Below, piece by piece: positions 44,569-55,179 of a DNA stretch of 64,000 nucleotides. Each line of letters opens with the position of its first letter. Position 1 is the stretch's first letter. The DNA is from Marinoscillum sp. MHG1-6 (GTDB taxonomy: Bacteria > Bacteroidota > Bacteroidia > Cytophagales > Cyclobacteriaceae): NCBI RefSeq assembly GCF_024714475.1, contig NZ_JAMZMI010000001.1, positions 496,001 to 560,000 on the forward strand. The letters are read 5' to 3'. A program made the translations under genes and the position numbers. The notes under the pieces were generated by a model, which saw only the letters and a list, made by a program, of their open reading frames with translations, ran no database searches and was not told the DNA's origin.

Positions 44569-45603
44569 TTATAAACAGTTTACCAGGTATCCACCAATTT
44601 CCTTAATGTTCAAAACCACATCAGCAGCCCCATTTTCAAATGCCATTTTGGGCATTCCATAGATGATGCTTGAAGACTCATCCTGAGCGATAGTGATGCC
44701 TCCCTTTTCTTTAATAGCCTTAAGGCCATTAACACCATCTTTTCCCATACCGGTAAGCAGTACCCCAATTGCGCGCTTTCCATATTTTTCTGCAACAGAA
44801 TTGAGCAAAGCGTTGATTGAGGGATGATTGTATTCCCGGTACTTTTTGTTCGAAAAGTCTATTATACCAGTGCCTTTTTCTTTTTGTACGATCATATTGC
44901 CATCTCCCGGAGCAACAACGATCATCCCCGAACGCACCTCCATCCCTTTGGAGCCGACCGTGACTTTTAGCTTGGTTAAACCATCCAGTCGTTTCGCAAA
45001 TGAGGGGATAAAATTTTGCGGCATGTGCTGACCAATGATTACCGGGACATTTAAGTTAGCCGGGAGCGATGTCACAATTTTTTCGATAGCACTGGGCCCT
45101 CCTGTGGAAGCCCCAATGGCTATAATATCGTAGTTGGGTTTTGGGTCAAATGTATGGGTTAACTGGTTGATGCCCTTTTCGACTATTTTGGTTGACCGTG
45201 GGCTGGCACTGGCAACCTTTTTGATCTTTTGGATCAGCTCCTTTTCCATCTCTCTGATCTTTGAGCCACCCTTTTTTGGTTTATTGATATAATCCACGGC
45301 TCCAAGCCTCAAGGCATCAAATATTGGGTTGAGATTGGTATTACCAATGGAACTCAGGATCAAAATGGGTTTCGGGCTATTGTGCATTATTTGTTCAACA
45401 GCATAAAGCCCATCATACTCGCCCATGTGTATATCCAACAACACAAGATCCGGGTTCAGCAACTTCACCTGACTTACAGCTTCCTGTCCATCCGAAGCAG
45501 TACCCACTACTTCCAACTCCTCATCATTATTGAGTAAATCGGAAAGCAGCAGCCTCATGAATGCCGAATCGTCGACGACCAATATTTTGATACCGTTCTT
45601 CAA
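44569..45603 (-). CDS. cheB: Chemoreceptor methylesterase CheB
   Basis: 344 residues. An N-terminal receiver domain (LVVDDSAFMRLLL, with the phospho-acceptor Asp in LVLLDIHMGEYDG) is followed by a linker and the methylesterase domain. Its catalytic Ser is in IGASTGGPSAIEKIV (about 163-177), the His in GQHMPQNFIPSF and the Asp in LTGMGKDGVNGL. It removes methyl groups from, and deamidates, MCP glutamates in response to CheA. It lies between the CheW-like and cheA genes with gaps of 5 and 2 bp. Confidence 0.96.
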   Translation of the reverse strand: MKNGIKILVVDDSAFMRLLLSDLLNNDEELEVVGTASDGQEAVSQVKLLNPDLVLLDIHMGEYDGLYAVEQIMHNSPKPILILSSIGNTNLNPIFDALRLGAVDYINKPKKGGSKIREMEKELIQKIKKVASASPRSTKIVEKGINQLTHTFDPKPNYDIIAIGASTGGPSAIEKIVTSLPANLNVPVIIGQHMPQNFIPSFAKRLDGLTKLKVTVGSKGMEVRSGMIVVAPGDGNMIVQKEKGTGIIDFSNKKYREYNHPSINALLNSVAEKYGKRAIGVLLTGMGKDGVNGLKAIKEKGGITIAQDESSSIIYGMPKMAFENGAADVVLNIKEIGGYLVNCL

Positions 45604-45608
45604 ATGGG

Positions 45609-46202
45609 TTAGCTATTAATCAGTGACCTCGCCTCCATACGATCACCTTCTATTAGTTCATCAATGTCAATAAAGTAAAGGGTGGAGTCATCCATATGAA
45701 TTAAACCCTTGATATATGTTTCGTCTTCCGGAGTTCCTGCAAGGTCAAGCCCAGTTGCATGTATCAGATCACCATTGACTTTAAAATTTGAGGGAACCTC
45801 AGGAACTAAAACACCAATAGTGAATCGTTCGCTGCTTACAATGATGGTATATCCATTATTGTTAACAACAGATTCAGTGCCATCCGAAAGCCCAAGTTTC
45901 TCCTGCAGGTCAATATTGATTATGGAAGATTTGCCTACTTGTGAAACGCCCCGAATATAGGAGGGTGTTTTAGGTAGTTTGGTAATTTTTGGTGTCACAA
46001 TAACGCGATTCACCTTATCAATTTCAATGGTGAATTTCTCATTTCCTAGCTGAAAGGCGACCAAATGGATTGTCTGACCTCTCATAGCAGTAATATCGGC
46101 AACAAACCTTTTGTGCAGACCCTTGCGCCGTTTGAACTCGGCCTCCGACAGAAGAGTTTTCAATGAGTTGGATTTTTTTGTAGCTGGCATAATATTGATC
46201 AC
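45609..46202 (-). CDS. cheW: CheW-like coupling protein (with N-terminal extension)
   Basis: 197 residues. The CheW beta-barrel domain spans about 45-190 (LVAFQLGNEKFTIEIDKVNRVI, then YIRGVSQVGKSSIINIDLQEKLG). About 40 basic residues precede it, starting MINIMPATKKSNSLK; the second Met at residue 5 is an alternative start. It links an MCP to CheA. It is one of two CheW genes, each immediately downstream of an MCP gene, so each receptor may have its own coupler. It is 16 bp after the MCP with C-terminal PAS domains. Confidence 0.9.
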   Translation of the reverse strand: MINIMPATKKSNSLKTLLSEAEFKRRKGLHKRFVADITAMRGQTIHLVAFQLGNEKFTIEIDKVNRVIVTPKITKLPKTPSYIRGVSQVGKSSIINIDLQEKLGLSDGTESVVNNNGYTIIVSSERFTIGVLVPEVPSNFKVNGDLIHATGLDLAGTPEDETYIKGLIHMDDSTLYFIDIDELIEGDRMEARSLINS

Positions 46203-46218
46203 ATCGTGATTAGGAATC

Positions 46219-48753
46219 CTATTTTTCTTTTTCTATTTCAGCCATTTTTTCCTTCGTGATATCTCTGGATATACCGAAAGTACCGATGATTTTCCCCTCA
46301 ATGTCTTTCAATGGCAGTTTAGTAGTTGCGCAGAAAGAGACGACACCATTCTTCTTATCTTCTCGCTCAATTTGATTGATGATAGGTTCGCCTGTTTTGA
46401 TAATTCGCTGTTCGTCATCATAGGCTTTTTGGGCATGATTTCCAAAGAAGTCGAAATCCGTTTTACCAATCATTTTTTCAACATCGTCCAGTCCAAATTG
46501 CACAGCCATCGACTTGCTAGCCCGGATGAATTTGCCTTTGTCATCTTTGAAGTAGATATAATCCGGCATGTTTTCCAACATGGTATCAAGGAGCATTTTT
46601 TCTTCCTCGTACTTCAACTGGTTCATTTTGATCTCCGTGATATCTCGTGATATTCCAAATGTTCCAATAATATTTCCGTCAACATCTTTTAAAGGCATTT
46701 TTGTAGTGGAAACATATTTTTGCGCTCCATCGAGATAGTCAACTTTCTCTACCAGGTTAATGACGGCCTTACCTGATTTAATAATTTCCTGTTCTGTATT
46801 GTAAGCATCCTGAGCATGCCTTGACCCGAAATCCATATCCGTTTTTCCGAGAAGCTCATTTTGACTGCTCAGTCCGAATCTTTCTATATGAGACATGCTG
46901 TTTCTGATGAATTTGCTGTCTCGATCCTTGAAGTAAATGAAATCAGGAATATTGCTCAATAGTGCATCCAAAAGGCTCTTTTCCTTTTCGTATGCCTCTC
47001 GCATCTGGAACAAGGCATTGTTTTCTTTTGCCTGGCCGGACAATCGAACCATACTGATACCCTCACTAAACTTCTCCGCAATGTCAGCCAGGTTTTGAGC
47101 CTTATCGTTGTAGCTATTCATTCCGGAAGATAGTTCTGTTGCGGAGCTGGCTACTTCTTCCGTTCCGGCAGCAGTTTGCTCGGCTATGACTACTACACTT
47201 TCGGTGATAGTTACCACATTGTTGATACTGTCAATCTGGTTTTGTGCCGAGGTGAGTATTTCTTCCGAAAAATTAAGCGTGTTGTTTGATGAGTCCAGAA
47301 TTTCTTTAAAAGAGGTAGATGCGGTCTGTGAGGTAGCTTCACCGCCTTTAACTACTTTTTTCATTTGCTCCATGACTTTAACAGCTTCCAGAGTATCTGT
47401 CTGAACGCTATTAACCAGGGCCTCAATTTCTCGAGCAGATTTCCTGGAGTCTTCAGCCAGTTTTCTAATCTCTTCTGCTACTACTGCAAAACCTCGTCCT
47501 GAATCCCCGGCTTGCGCCGCCTCAATTGCGGCATTCAACGCGAGGAGGTTTGTTTGTGATGCTATTTCGGTAATTACGCTTAATACTCTTGAGATTTCAG
47601 AGCTCCTCTCATTGAGCACCTGCATGGAAGCATCTGTTTTGTTACTGAATTCGGAAATTTCGTGCATGCTACTTACCACGTTGTCGACGAGTTTCATCCC
47701 ATTTTCGCTGCTTTGAGCCCCAATCTTAGCGGCATGGTTAATGGCTTCAGATTTTTCAACCATCATTTTCGAATCTCTCAAAATTCCTTCAAGCAGTGCA
47801 GAGGATTCGTCCACTTTGGAAACTTGATTTTGAGCTCCATTACTCATCTGAGCAATGGCAGATGCAATCTCATTGGTATTGGCATTCATTTCTTCTCCTG
47901 TCACTTTCATCTCTGAGGCTGATTCATCGATGATCTTCACATTTTCGGAAATTTGGTGGAGGAGTCCGTCTATATTATCTAGCGCCAGGTTGAGGTTTTG
48001 TGCCATTTTCTTGATATCACCTTCTGCTTTGTCCGTATAACGCAGGGTCAAATCACCGGAAGACATGGCACTAACAATTTTGTTAATGGAATTGAAGGGC
48101 CTGGAAATATTTTCAAGCAATTGATTGATATTATCCGAAAGCTGTAGCCAAATACCTGATTTTCCGGTGAGTTCTATTCTTTCATTGAGGTTGCCTTCTT
48201 CCCCGGCACTTTTTACCACTGCGTTTGTTTCGCCCAGCATTTGCTTCAGATTGTCTCTCATGCTGACCAAAGAGGAACCCAACAGATCGGATTCACTTTT
48301 TACTTCGTAATGTGTGTCAAGATTTCCATTGGAGATATCCTGTGCGAATTGAGATGCCTGGTGGATGGATTGAAAAAGAGAAACGAGGGATTTGGAGAGT
48401 TCACCAATTTCATCTTTTCTGGTCACCAAATCATCTGAAACGTCTGATACTTCTCCTTCTGCCAGTAGCCTGATTCGATGAGAAATTTTGTTAATCGGGA
48501 TCTGGAAGAACCGGAAAAAGTAATGGTAAAATCCAGCCGCAATGACAACCCCAGCCGGGATCGCCCAATAAAGCGTATTTCCACCTCCTTTTGCCATCGT
48601 GTAACCCAACAGACACATGAACAGCATCATAAAAGTCATTGGGACCGCCACCTTAAATAGTAAGGAAGCCTTAAAAACAATACGAGAAAGTAGCAAGCCA
48701 ATAGGTGCTACAATCAAAAAGAGGATTAGAACAAAGTTCAAATAATCGTTCAT
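46219..48753 (-). CDS. Methyl-accepting chemotaxis protein with C-terminal tandem PAS domains
   Basis: 844 residues. The N-terminus has about three membrane helices (within 1-85) and almost no periplasmic domain. HAMP-like segments follow, then the MCP signalling helices whose conserved tip ([20 protein letters not shown]) lies at about 405-425. Unusually, two similar PAS domains sit after the signalling domain: about 593-710 ([17 protein letters not shown]) and 721-840 ([17 protein letters not shown]). The PAS parts suggest cytoplasmic sensing; the ligand or cofactor is not apparent. It has its own downstream CheW. Confidence 0.88.
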   Translation of the reverse strand: MNDYLNFVLILFLIVAPIGLLLSRIVFKASLLFKVAVPMTFMMLFMCLLGYTMAKGGGNTLYWAIPAGVVIAAGFYHYFFRFFQIPINKISHRIRLLAEGEVSDVSDDLVTRKDEIGELSKSLVSLFQSIHQASQFAQDISNGNLDTHYEVKSESDLLGSSLVSMRDNLKQMLGETNAVVKSAGEEGNLNERIELTGKSGIWLQLSDNINQLLENISRPFNSINKIVSAMSSGDLTLRYTDKAEGDIKKMAQNLNLALDNIDGLLHQISENVKIIDESASEMKVTGEEMNANTNEIASAIAQMSNGAQNQVSKVDESSALLEGILRDSKMMVEKSEAINHAAKIGAQSSENGMKLVDNVVSSMHEISEFSNKTDASMQVLNERSSEISRVLSVITEIASQTNLLALNAAIEAAQAGDSGRGFAVVAEEIRKLAEDSRKSAREIEALVNSVQTDTLEAVKVMEQMKKVVKGGEATSQTASTSFKEILDSSNNTLNFSEEILTSAQNQIDSINNVVTITESVVVIAEQTAAGTEEVASSATELSSGMNSYNDKAQNLADIAEKFSEGISMVRLSGQAKENNALFQMREAYEKEKSLLDALLSNIPDFIYFKDRDSKFIRNSMSHIERFGLSSQNELLGKTDMDFGSRHAQDAYNTEQEIIKSGKAVINLVEKVDYLDGAQKYVSTTKMPLKDVDGNIIGTFGISRDITEIKMNQLKYEEEKMLLDTMLENMPDYIYFKDDKGKFIRASKSMAVQFGLDDVEKMIGKTDFDFFGNHAQKAYDDEQRIIKTGEPIINQIEREDKKNGVVSFCATTKLPLKDIEGKIIGTFGISRDITKEKMAEIEKEK

Positions 48754-48794
48754 GGGGGGTTCATTATTTCGGGTTAAGAATGAGTCTGATTGTG

Positions 48795-49322
48795 TTAAAT
48801 CATTTTAACCAGATCAATTAAAAAAATCATTTTGTCTTCATGCTTAATCAGTCCAGTAACAAACTTGTCTTCCTCAGTCAGATTGTGAATTACCGAGGTA
48901 GATTGATTAATGGACGACTTATTGATATTGATTGTAAAGGGTACGGAACCAATCAACATCCCTAGTTTGATGTTTTCATCGCTGAGGACCACCAAAAATT
49001 GCTTACTGTTATCAATTTCCGATTTAGTAATCCTCATTTCAGCATCTAATACCGCAACGATATTGCCGCGAACATTGGTTACTCCAAGAATGTAATCTTC
49101 TGTTTGTGGAATCGGAGATATTTGAGGAGCTCTAACCACTTCCTTTACAGCTGAAATGGGTGTACCATAGAGTTCTTCTCCAACCTGAAATACCACAATG
49201 GAAATCTTTTCTTCTTTTTCTCCAGACTGATCCTGACCATAGTCCAACACCATGCTTTCAGCATGTTCTACCCAGCTGGCATCCTTAATTGCAAGGGTTG
49301 ATTCCTGTGTTCTTTTGGTCAT
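48795..49322 (-). CDS. cheW: CheW coupling protein
   Basis: 175 residues. The CheW fold spans about 38-170 ([23 protein letters not shown], then [21 protein letters not shown]). About 35 N-terminal residues are extra. CheW bridges MCP tips and CheA. It overlaps the dCache MCP gene upstream by 4 bp (ATGA), so it is translationally coupled to that receptor. It is the second gene of the cluster. Confidence 0.93.
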   Translation of the reverse strand: MTKRTQESTLAIKDASWVEHAESMVLDYGQDQSGEKEEKISIVVFQVGEELYGTPISAVKEVVRAPQISPIPQTEDYILGVTNVRGNIVAVLDAEMRITKSEIDNSKQFLVVLSDENIKLGMLIGSVPFTININKSSINQSTSVIHNLTEEDKFVTGLIKHEDKMIFLIDLVKMI

Positions 49323-51844
49323 GATTGTAACTTTTGTTCAGTCAACCGGAATTTGCTCACCTCTTCGTTCAGGTCAATGGCTACCGCCGACAGCTTGGAG
49401 GTTCGGGCACCATAATTTTCCATTCCTGCAGAGAGTTCACTAGCTGAACTTGCTATTTCCTCCGTGCCTGCCGCCGTTTGCTCTGCAATAACAACCACAG
49501 ATTCGGTGATGGTCACAACATGCTTGATCGCATTGATTTGTTGATTCACATGATGACTGATATCCTCCGATACTCCGAGGTTTTCATTGGCCGATTCATA
49601 TATTTCGTTGAACGCACCATGAGCAGAATTGGTAGCGTCTTCTCCGCTTTGAACGCTCGCCTTCATCATTTCAATGGCGGCGCTTGCTGAAGAGACATCT
49701 TTTTTTACATCTATAATAAGTTTCTCAATTTCTCGAGCCGATTTTCTGGAGTCCTCAGCCAATTTTCTGATTTCTTCAGCAACCACCGCAAAACCTCTGC
49801 CCGCATCGCCGGCCTGTGCTGCCTCAATGGCAGCGTTTAATGCCAACAAGTTGGTTTGCGATGCAATTTCAGTAATGACTGACAAGACCGTTGAAATCTC
49901 ATTTGATCTTTGTGTCAAAATCTGAATAGAGTCATAGGTCTCTGTAGAAAATGCAGCGATGTCTTTCATGCTAAACCCTGCCTTTTTCACAAGTTTCAGT
50001 CCTTGTTCGCTGTTGGCTGATACTTGCTGAGCAGCGGCTTTTATTTTTTCGGCCTGAGCACCCATTTCATTGGAAGACCGCATAATCCCTTCCATAAGAT
50101 TGGAAGATTCGTCGACTTTCAGGACCTGATTTTGTGCTCCTCGGCTCATTTCAGCAATGGACGTGGCTATCTCCCGGGTATTCAAAGTCATTTCCTCATT
50201 CACAGATAGCATGTCCATAGTAGATTCCGCCACCGTTTTGGCTCCCTCAACGATTCCTTCAATAAGGTTGCTAATACTATCCAGGGCGGTATTGAGATTT
50301 TCCGCCAATATGGAAACATCCCCTTTCATCTCACCTGTGAATCGGGTCGTCAGGTCACCTTTGGCCATTGCATTAACCACTTTATTAATTTCCTGGAATG
50401 GATGTGCAACAGAATCGAGTAATGCATTGATGGAATCGCTAAGGTCCTTCCATGCACCGCTTTCCCAGGAAGTTTGGATTCGGGCGTTATTAAGCTCACC
50501 AGAATCTCCCGCTCGCTTGATTACCTGATTGGTTTCTGTGATTACCGTTTGAAGATTCTTTTGCATCTCCAATAGGGCAAAGCCCAGCCTGTCCCGCTCG
50601 CCTGACACTTCAAAATTTTGAGATAAGTTGCCGTTTCCTATTTGCTGGGCAAAGTTTGATTTGTAGATCAGGGCATCCATGAGATGGTTTGCTGAACGAG
50701 CCAACTGTCCAAGTTCATCTTTGCTTTGAATGGCCAACTTATTTTTTTCATCCAAATCCCCCTCGGAAAGTAGCTGAAGCATTTTACTGGAATCATCAAG
50801 GGAGTCAGCTATTATTGAAGCAATTCGGTAGGTAACAATGATAAGTACTACCAGGCCGATCAATCCTACGATGACAGACAATCGGAAAACTTGAGTAATG
50901 GGCCCGGTAATTTCCTTAATGGGCACCTCAAGACCGACCGACCACGGGTAATCCGAACCACCAACTTTTATAGGAGCAAATGCGATAAGTACTTCTTCCT
51001 TTCCAAAACCTGCATTAGAGGTGGAGAATGAAGTTTCGCCTCCGGATGAAATGATTTCCTTCAGGTCAAAGTCTAAGTTTTGATAGAATGGGAGCGAGTC
51101 AATAGGTTGATTGGCATAGCCGGCGTCATCATGGGTAACTATTCTTCCGCCATTGGAAACCAGGAAGGCAAAACCACGCTCGAAGAAATCGATTTCAGAC
51201 ATGGACTCAAAATCATCCAAAAACATATCGGTACCAACGATGCCGGCAAATTCATCGCCAACCATGATCGGAGCAGCAGGAGAGACTCCTAATAGCTGCT
51301 TTCCATTTCCTCCACCATATGCCGCAAACTTGTACGGTTCGCCAATAATTTCTTTGTGATTTTTTTTGATAGAAAAATACAATCCTGATTCAGGATCCCC
51401 ACTAAGGTTTCCCCATCGGATATGTTCCTGCACCTCATTGTCCTTCAAATAATAGGTAGCTCTTTCGCGCCCGTAAGATTTTTTCCATTCCGGGTCGATC
51501 GCCCAGCGTTCATAACCCATCCAAATGGCCTCGTATCGGCTATTTGATTTGAGTATATTTACCATGATTTGTTTTCGGGCTTCTTTACGTTCTTCAGCAG
51601 GCAATTGCAGAAGCGCTTGCATTGAAGTTGCTATTGATCGTACTACAGCAATGTCCTCATTTAGTACAGCCGAGATTTCATTGGCTTTTTCATTGGCTGC
51701 AGTATTTACCAGCTTCCAGGCTTCATCTATTGCCTGATTCCTCAATCTGAGGGTGATAAATCCCAGGGTGATCAAATAAGTAATAGTCATGATGCCAATG
51801 ACAAGCAGCATCATCTTCTTTCTGATGGTCAGATCCAGTTTCAT
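49319..51844 (-). CDS. Methyl-accepting chemotaxis protein with dCache sensor
   Basis: 841 residues. TM1 is at about 10-30, a periplasmic double-Cache sensor at about 35-310 ([21 protein letters not shown] and [16 protein letters not shown]), TM2 at about 322-345, then HAMP segments and the MCP signalling hairpin with tip [20 protein letters not shown] at about 660-680. The dCache domain commonly binds amino acids, amines or organic acids; the ligand is not readable here. It is the first gene of the chemosensory cluster, with an AT-rich leader upstream. No NWETF-type CheR/CheB tether is present. Confidence 0.94.
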   Translation of the reverse strand: MKLDLTIRKKMMLLVIGIMTITYLITLGFITLRLRNQAIDEAWKLVNTAANEKANEISAVLNEDIAVVRSIATSMQALLQLPAEERKEARKQIMVNILKSNSRYEAIWMGYERWAIDPEWKKSYGRERATYYLKDNEVQEHIRWGNLSGDPESGLYFSIKKNHKEIIGEPYKFAAYGGGNGKQLLGVSPAAPIMVGDEFAGIVGTDMFLDDFESMSEIDFFERGFAFLVSNGGRIVTHDDAGYANQPIDSLPFYQNLDFDLKEIISSGGETSFSTSNAGFGKEEVLIAFAPIKVGGSDYPWSVGLEVPIKEITGPITQVFRLSVIVGLIGLVVLIIVTYRIASIIADSLDDSSKMLQLLSEGDLDEKNKLAIQSKDELGQLARSANHLMDALIYKSNFAQQIGNGNLSQNFEVSGERDRLGFALLEMQKNLQTVITETNQVIKRAGDSGELNNARIQTSWESGAWKDLSDSINALLDSVAHPFQEINKVVNAMAKGDLTTRFTGEMKGDVSILAENLNTALDSISNLIEGIVEGAKTVAESTMDMLSVNEEMTLNTREIATSIAEMSRGAQNQVLKVDESSNLMEGIMRSSNEMGAQAEKIKAAAQQVSANSEQGLKLVKKAGFSMKDIAAFSTETYDSIQILTQRSNEISTVLSVITEIASQTNLLALNAAIEAAQAGDAGRGFAVVAEEIRKLAEDSRKSAREIEKLIIDVKKDVSSASAAIEMMKASVQSGEDATNSAHGAFNEIYESANENLGVSEDISHHVNQQINAIKHVVTITESVVVIAEQTAAGTEEIASSASELSAGMENYGARTSKLSAVAIDLNEEVSKFRLTEQKLQS

Positions 51845-52001
51845 AGCCTAATAGGTTGGTTGGATGCCCCAATTCCGCAAATTCAGGGAAACCCACATTA
51901 AATAAATACATTTTCCGGGAAAAATGCACCCAAAATGGCTAATTCAGCAAAATTGGAGTGTGAACAGGGATTTGTTAAGAGCCGATGAAAATCAGCCTAA
52001 C

Positions 52002-52397
52002 TCAAGAACAGGCATTTTGAATTTTAGTGATAATGACCTGATTCTCAACACTACTGACGTCAAATATTATAAAGGCATTGTTGCTCGATAGTTTGAGTAA
52101 AGGCTGGGTCTCTACAGTTAAAGTCTCGAAAGGCATCACCCAGGCGTATGATTCCAACTTTTGTTTGAAATGTACAATGATACCTTGAGGTCTTAGTTCA
52201 ATATTGGCGAATGAGGATCGATTTGCCAGGCTGAAATAATCAGCGTACTCGGGATTGACATCCTTAACTTTCATCCTTTTGGAACCTATTCCACCCATTT
52301 TGATCCGTTCCCAAACTCCATAAGCCGGCCCAACATGGAGGTTGATTTGTTGGGTTATATCGCGATTTGTATAAGTAGTTTCAAAAATCATCTTCAA
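52002..52397 (-). CDS. Hypothetical protein
   Basis: 131 residues, soluble and beta-rich in the C-terminal half, unrecognised. There is no signal peptide, membrane segment or catalytic motif. It overlaps the 83-residue membrane-protein gene upstream by 4 bp, so the two are a unit. The region between it and the dCache MCP gene (51845-52001) has nothing recognisable. Confidence 0.6.
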   Translation of the reverse strand: MKMIFETTYTNRDITQQINLHVGPAYGVWERIKMGGIGSKRMKVKDVNPEYADYFSLANRSSFANIELRPQGIIVHFKQKLESYAWVMPFETLTVETQPLLKLSSNNAFIIFDVSSVENQVIITKIQNACS

Positions 52398-52645
52398 TCA
52401 ATCGATTCGGCCTTAAGGACTCTTTGGTATCCGAGGTATCCTCCAAATGCTGCGCCTGCAAGACCACAGAAATAGGCACCTGCCATGCTAGTGGTAATCT
52501 GCATCCCGATGTAGGCACCCGTAAATTCCAGTCCTATCCAATACATGATCATCATAACAATAAAAGGCCCAGGCTTTAAGCCCTTATCAAGGGCGATGTT
52601 GCGAATGGTACTACCAAGGGAAAACATGGCTATTATTTCCAGCAT
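52394..52645 (-). CDS. Small membrane protein, two spans
   Basis: 83 residues. Two or three hydrophobic segments (PGPFIVMMIMYWIGLEFTG at about 26-44, and the glycine-rich AGAYFCGLAGAAFGGYLGY at about 55-73) suggest a small integral membrane protein of the glycine-zipper type. No family is recognised. Its 4 bp overlap with the downstream hypothetical gene suggests joint expression, and the arylamine N-acetyltransferase gene ends 26 bp upstream of its start. Confidence 0.65.
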   Translation of the reverse strand: MLEIIAMFSLGSTIRNIALDKGLKPGPFIVMMIMYWIGLEFTGAYIGMQITTSMAGAYFCGLAGAAFGGYLGYQRVLKAESID

Positions 52646-52671
52646 GAAGTTGAGTGTTTATTAGAGCAAAA

Positions 52672-53490
52672 TTACTTAGTCCTGATCAAGTCCTGCGGAC
52701 TAATTCCGAAGTGTTGTTCCAGTTTTGCAAGAAACTCGTCTTCGTTTGAGATTTGGCTCTCTGAAGTCTCCCCCGCAATTTGAATTTTTAGTTTTCGATC
52801 CGTTAGGGTGATCCGTCCGTTTTTTTGCTGTTGACTAATAATCTTATGATGTTTGAAATGCGAGTCAAGCGACTCCTGATGAAAATTGCACCTGGGGATG
52901 AACTCGATTAATTCGCGAGGCTGCATGCGGAATCGGTAGACGTTACTGAAAGTGCTGTTGTCATCAGACTTTTTTAAGATCACATTTCGATCTATATCAT
53001 ATTCAAACTTATAGTAAGTGGTATAATCAAGCTGCGATTGACGGAGCACCATCCTTTTTGGTTCGTGAAAATGCTCGCCGAAACCTACGTCTACAAGCCA
53101 TTTTTCTTTCTCGGCTCCTACGATTAGTGCCATATGATCAAATTCCGGAGACCAGCTACCTTCCTGATATACCTGAGCAGAAACCAAATAGCATCGATAT
53201 CCCAGGTTGCCCAGAAGATGGAACACTAAGGTGTTTAGCTCATAGCAAAAACCACCTCGGTTTTGTCGGATGATTTTATCATAAAGGGTGTTGACATTTA
53301 GCTCGATACGATTATTATAATGAATATCCAGGTTTTCAAACGGGATATTAAATAGATGCGCACGATGAATTTTCCTGAGAAAGTTTAGAGTAGGCTCTTC
53401 AACGGTGAGGCCAAGCTTTTCTAAATAGGTGTTAACATCTATCGGTTGAATTTTTGACCGGGTGCGGAAATAGTTCAGTGGCCTTGACAT
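52672..53490 (-). CDS. nat: Arylamine N-acetyltransferase
   Basis: 272 residues, the family's usual length. It transfers an acetyl group from acetyl-CoA to arylamines or related substrates. The catalytic triad is visible: Cys in QNRGGFCYELN (about 75-85), His in EFDHMALIVG (about 115-124) and Asp in LVDVGFGEHFHEP (about 131-143). The N-terminal lead IPFENLDIHYN is also typical. It sits 3 bp after the end of the secreted hypothetical gene, in the same minus-strand run. Confidence 0.93.
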   Translation of the reverse strand: MSRPLNYFRTRSKIQPIDVNTYLEKLGLTVEEPTLNFLRKIHRAHLFNIPFENLDIHYNNRIELNVNTLYDKIIRQNRGGFCYELNTLVFHLLGNLGYRCYLVSAQVYQEGSWSPEFDHMALIVGAEKEKWLVDVGFGEHFHEPKRMVLRQSQLDYTTYYKFEYDIDRNVILKKSDDNSTFSNVYRFRMQPRELIEFIPRCNFHQESLDSHFKHHKIISQQQKNGRITLTDRKLKIQIAGETSESQISNEDEFLAKLEQHFGISPQDLIRTK

Positions 53491-53493
53491 AGG

Positions 53494-54555
53494 TCAATTC
53501 TCTAGCTGAAGATCAAAGAAAATGTTGTCGAGAAAATTATTAAGAGCTTGTTGCCAGGATACATCTGCGTCCCACCTTTTTCCTACATGGATGTCATTCA
53601 CAATGGTCTGCTTAATGTAATACTTGGCCTGTACTGCCTGTACGGGTATTTTCTTTAGGACGGGCTTATCATTTAAATGTTGTGTTTCAGAAACATACAT
53701 GGTTTCTGCGTCCGAGGTTTCGTAGTCCAGCATCTTTTTGATGGTTTTTCCGGTGCTGATAACCGGTAGCAGCACATATTGAAACCCTTTTCTATACAGA
53801 TCTTCAATACCCTTGAAATAGACCAGTTCATACTTTAAGGGGTAGCGCTGCATTATGTTGGCCAACTCAGCATTTTGCTGTCTGATCAGGACATTCTCAT
53901 TTTTGATTTCTACCAGGTCCTGTTCTGATAATCCGGAGGGGGCGGTGATGGTATCAAACAAAATGACCGCCAGCGTTTGGCTTTTTAGTCTTGATGAAAC
54001 ATTTACAAAACGGGTACCCGAAAAAAGAGACAGGTTGTCAAGATACTCTGGCTGGTCGAGAATGAGCAGGTTAGATCTAGATACCCCTTGTCTTAGTACC
54101 TGACGTCCGAGGAGCAGCATTAACTCCTCCATACCTGGTGCGGTGATGCTGTAGTATGGATCATAAAGTGCGATTCCCTGAACCTTATCGAAGATTTTTA
54201 ATTTATAGGCTTTTTCGTATCCCTCTCCGACCTCCTGAATTAATATGAGGTTACTGACACGCCGGTTCATCAACACATTTTCGTAGACCAGGGTGATTTC
54301 AGGTCCCGCCTTCAAGTCATCTCTATTCAAATAGAGAATCGCATCAACGCCGATTTGTTTTAGTCCACCATGGGCAGTTCTTGCTAATTTTTTCCAATCT
54401 GCTCTAACCTTAAAACCTTTTACATCCTGATCGGGAACATCGATAATCACTACTGAACGCGAGGAGGTAAGATCTTCCGGAACCTGAGCGAAACTACTCA
54501 GGACGAAAAGGAATAATGGAAAAAAAAGAAGGAAATGAAATGTCTTGTTGCGCAT
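53494..54555 (-). CDS. Secreted hypothetical protein
   Basis: 353 residues with a clear signal peptide (LLFFPLFLFVLSSFAQ, ending near residue 24). The rest is mixed alpha/beta with repeated hydrophobic strands (VSNLILIQEV, SNLLILDQPEYL, TLAVILFDTI). No family is recognised. It is probably periplasmic. It is followed 3 bp later by the nat gene and is divergent from tag, so both sides suggest a promoter in the 57 bp between 54556 and 54612. Confidence 0.7.
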   Translation of the reverse strand: MRNKTFHFLLFFPLFLFVLSSFAQVPEDLTSSRSVVIIDVPDQDVKGFKVRADWKKLARTAHGGLKQIGVDAILYLNRDDLKAGPEITLVYENVLMNRRVSNLILIQEVGEGYEKAYKLKIFDKVQGIALYDPYYSITAPGMEELMLLLGRQVLRQGVSRSNLLILDQPEYLDNLSLFSGTRFVNVSSRLKSQTLAVILFDTITAPSGLSEQDLVEIKNENVLIRQQNAELANIMQRYPLKYELVYFKGIEDLYRKGFQYVLLPVISTGKTIKKMLDYETSDAETMYVSETQHLNDKPVLKKIPVQAVQAKYYIKQTIVNDIHVGKRWDADVSWQQALNNFLDNIFFDLQLEN

Positions 54556-54612
54556 GATCTAATGTCGGGCCTAAATTTATATATTAACCAACAAAGACCA
54601 AGCGTATTATCT

Positions 54613-55179
54613 ATGGCGATAAAAAGATGTCAATGGGCTGAGGGTATGTTCGACGAATATGTCAAATACCATGATGAGGAATGGGGTGTTCCTGTATATG
54701 ACGATCAGGTGCATTTTGAATTTTTAATTTTGGAGAGTGCCCAAGCCGGTTTGAGCTGGAGTACCGTGTTGAAGAAGCGAGAAGGATATCGAAAGGCGTT
54801 TGCGAATTTTGATGTAAATAAGGTTTCTGAGTACGATGAGTCACATATCGAGGAGTTGACAAAAGACCTCGGGATCATTCGAAACAGACAGAAAATTGCT
54901 GCTGCTGTCAATAATGCTAACAGGTTTTTGGAAGTGCAAAAGGAGTTTGGAAGCTTTTCTAACTACATCTGGGGCTTTGTAAATAACAAAACCATTGATC
55001 ATGAGTGTAAATCCAGCAAATCTGTACCTGCTACTTCTCCGGAATCAGACCTTCTGGCAAAGGACCTCAAAAAACGGGGATTCAAATTTCTCGGTTCCAC
55101 TACGATCTATGCTCATATGCAGGCCACTGGATTAATTAACGACCATACCGTCGAGTGCTTCAGGCATAAGCAGGTTTGA
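54613..55179 (+). CDS. tag: DNA-3-methyladenine glycosylase I
   Basis: 188 residues from the ATG at 54613 (MAIKRCQWAEGM), matching Tag length; the frame is open further upstream to 54535 but overlaps the divergent gene. Tag removes 3-methyladenine from DNA. The N-terminal CQWAEG with WGVPVYDD, QAGLSWSTVLKKREGYRKAF and the C-terminal His-x-x-x-Cys residues for the zinc site (DHTVECFRH) are visible. The last 20 bp overlap the convergent desaturase gene. Confidence 0.95.
   Translation: MAIKRCQWAEGMFDEYVKYHDEEWGVPVYDDQVHFEFLILESAQAGLSWSTVLKKREGYRKAFANFDVNKVSEYDESHIEELTKDLGIIRNRQKIAAAVNNANRFLEVQKEFGSFSNYIWGFVNNKTIDHECKSSKSVPATSPESDLLAKDLKKRGFKFLGSTTIYAHMQATGLINDHTVECFRHKQV

Noticed and set aside
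46219-51844. Two MCP genes with strongly similar signalling segments considered as a recent duplication
   Set aside because: The similarity is limited to the universally conserved signalling tip; sensors, N-termini and PAS parts differ.
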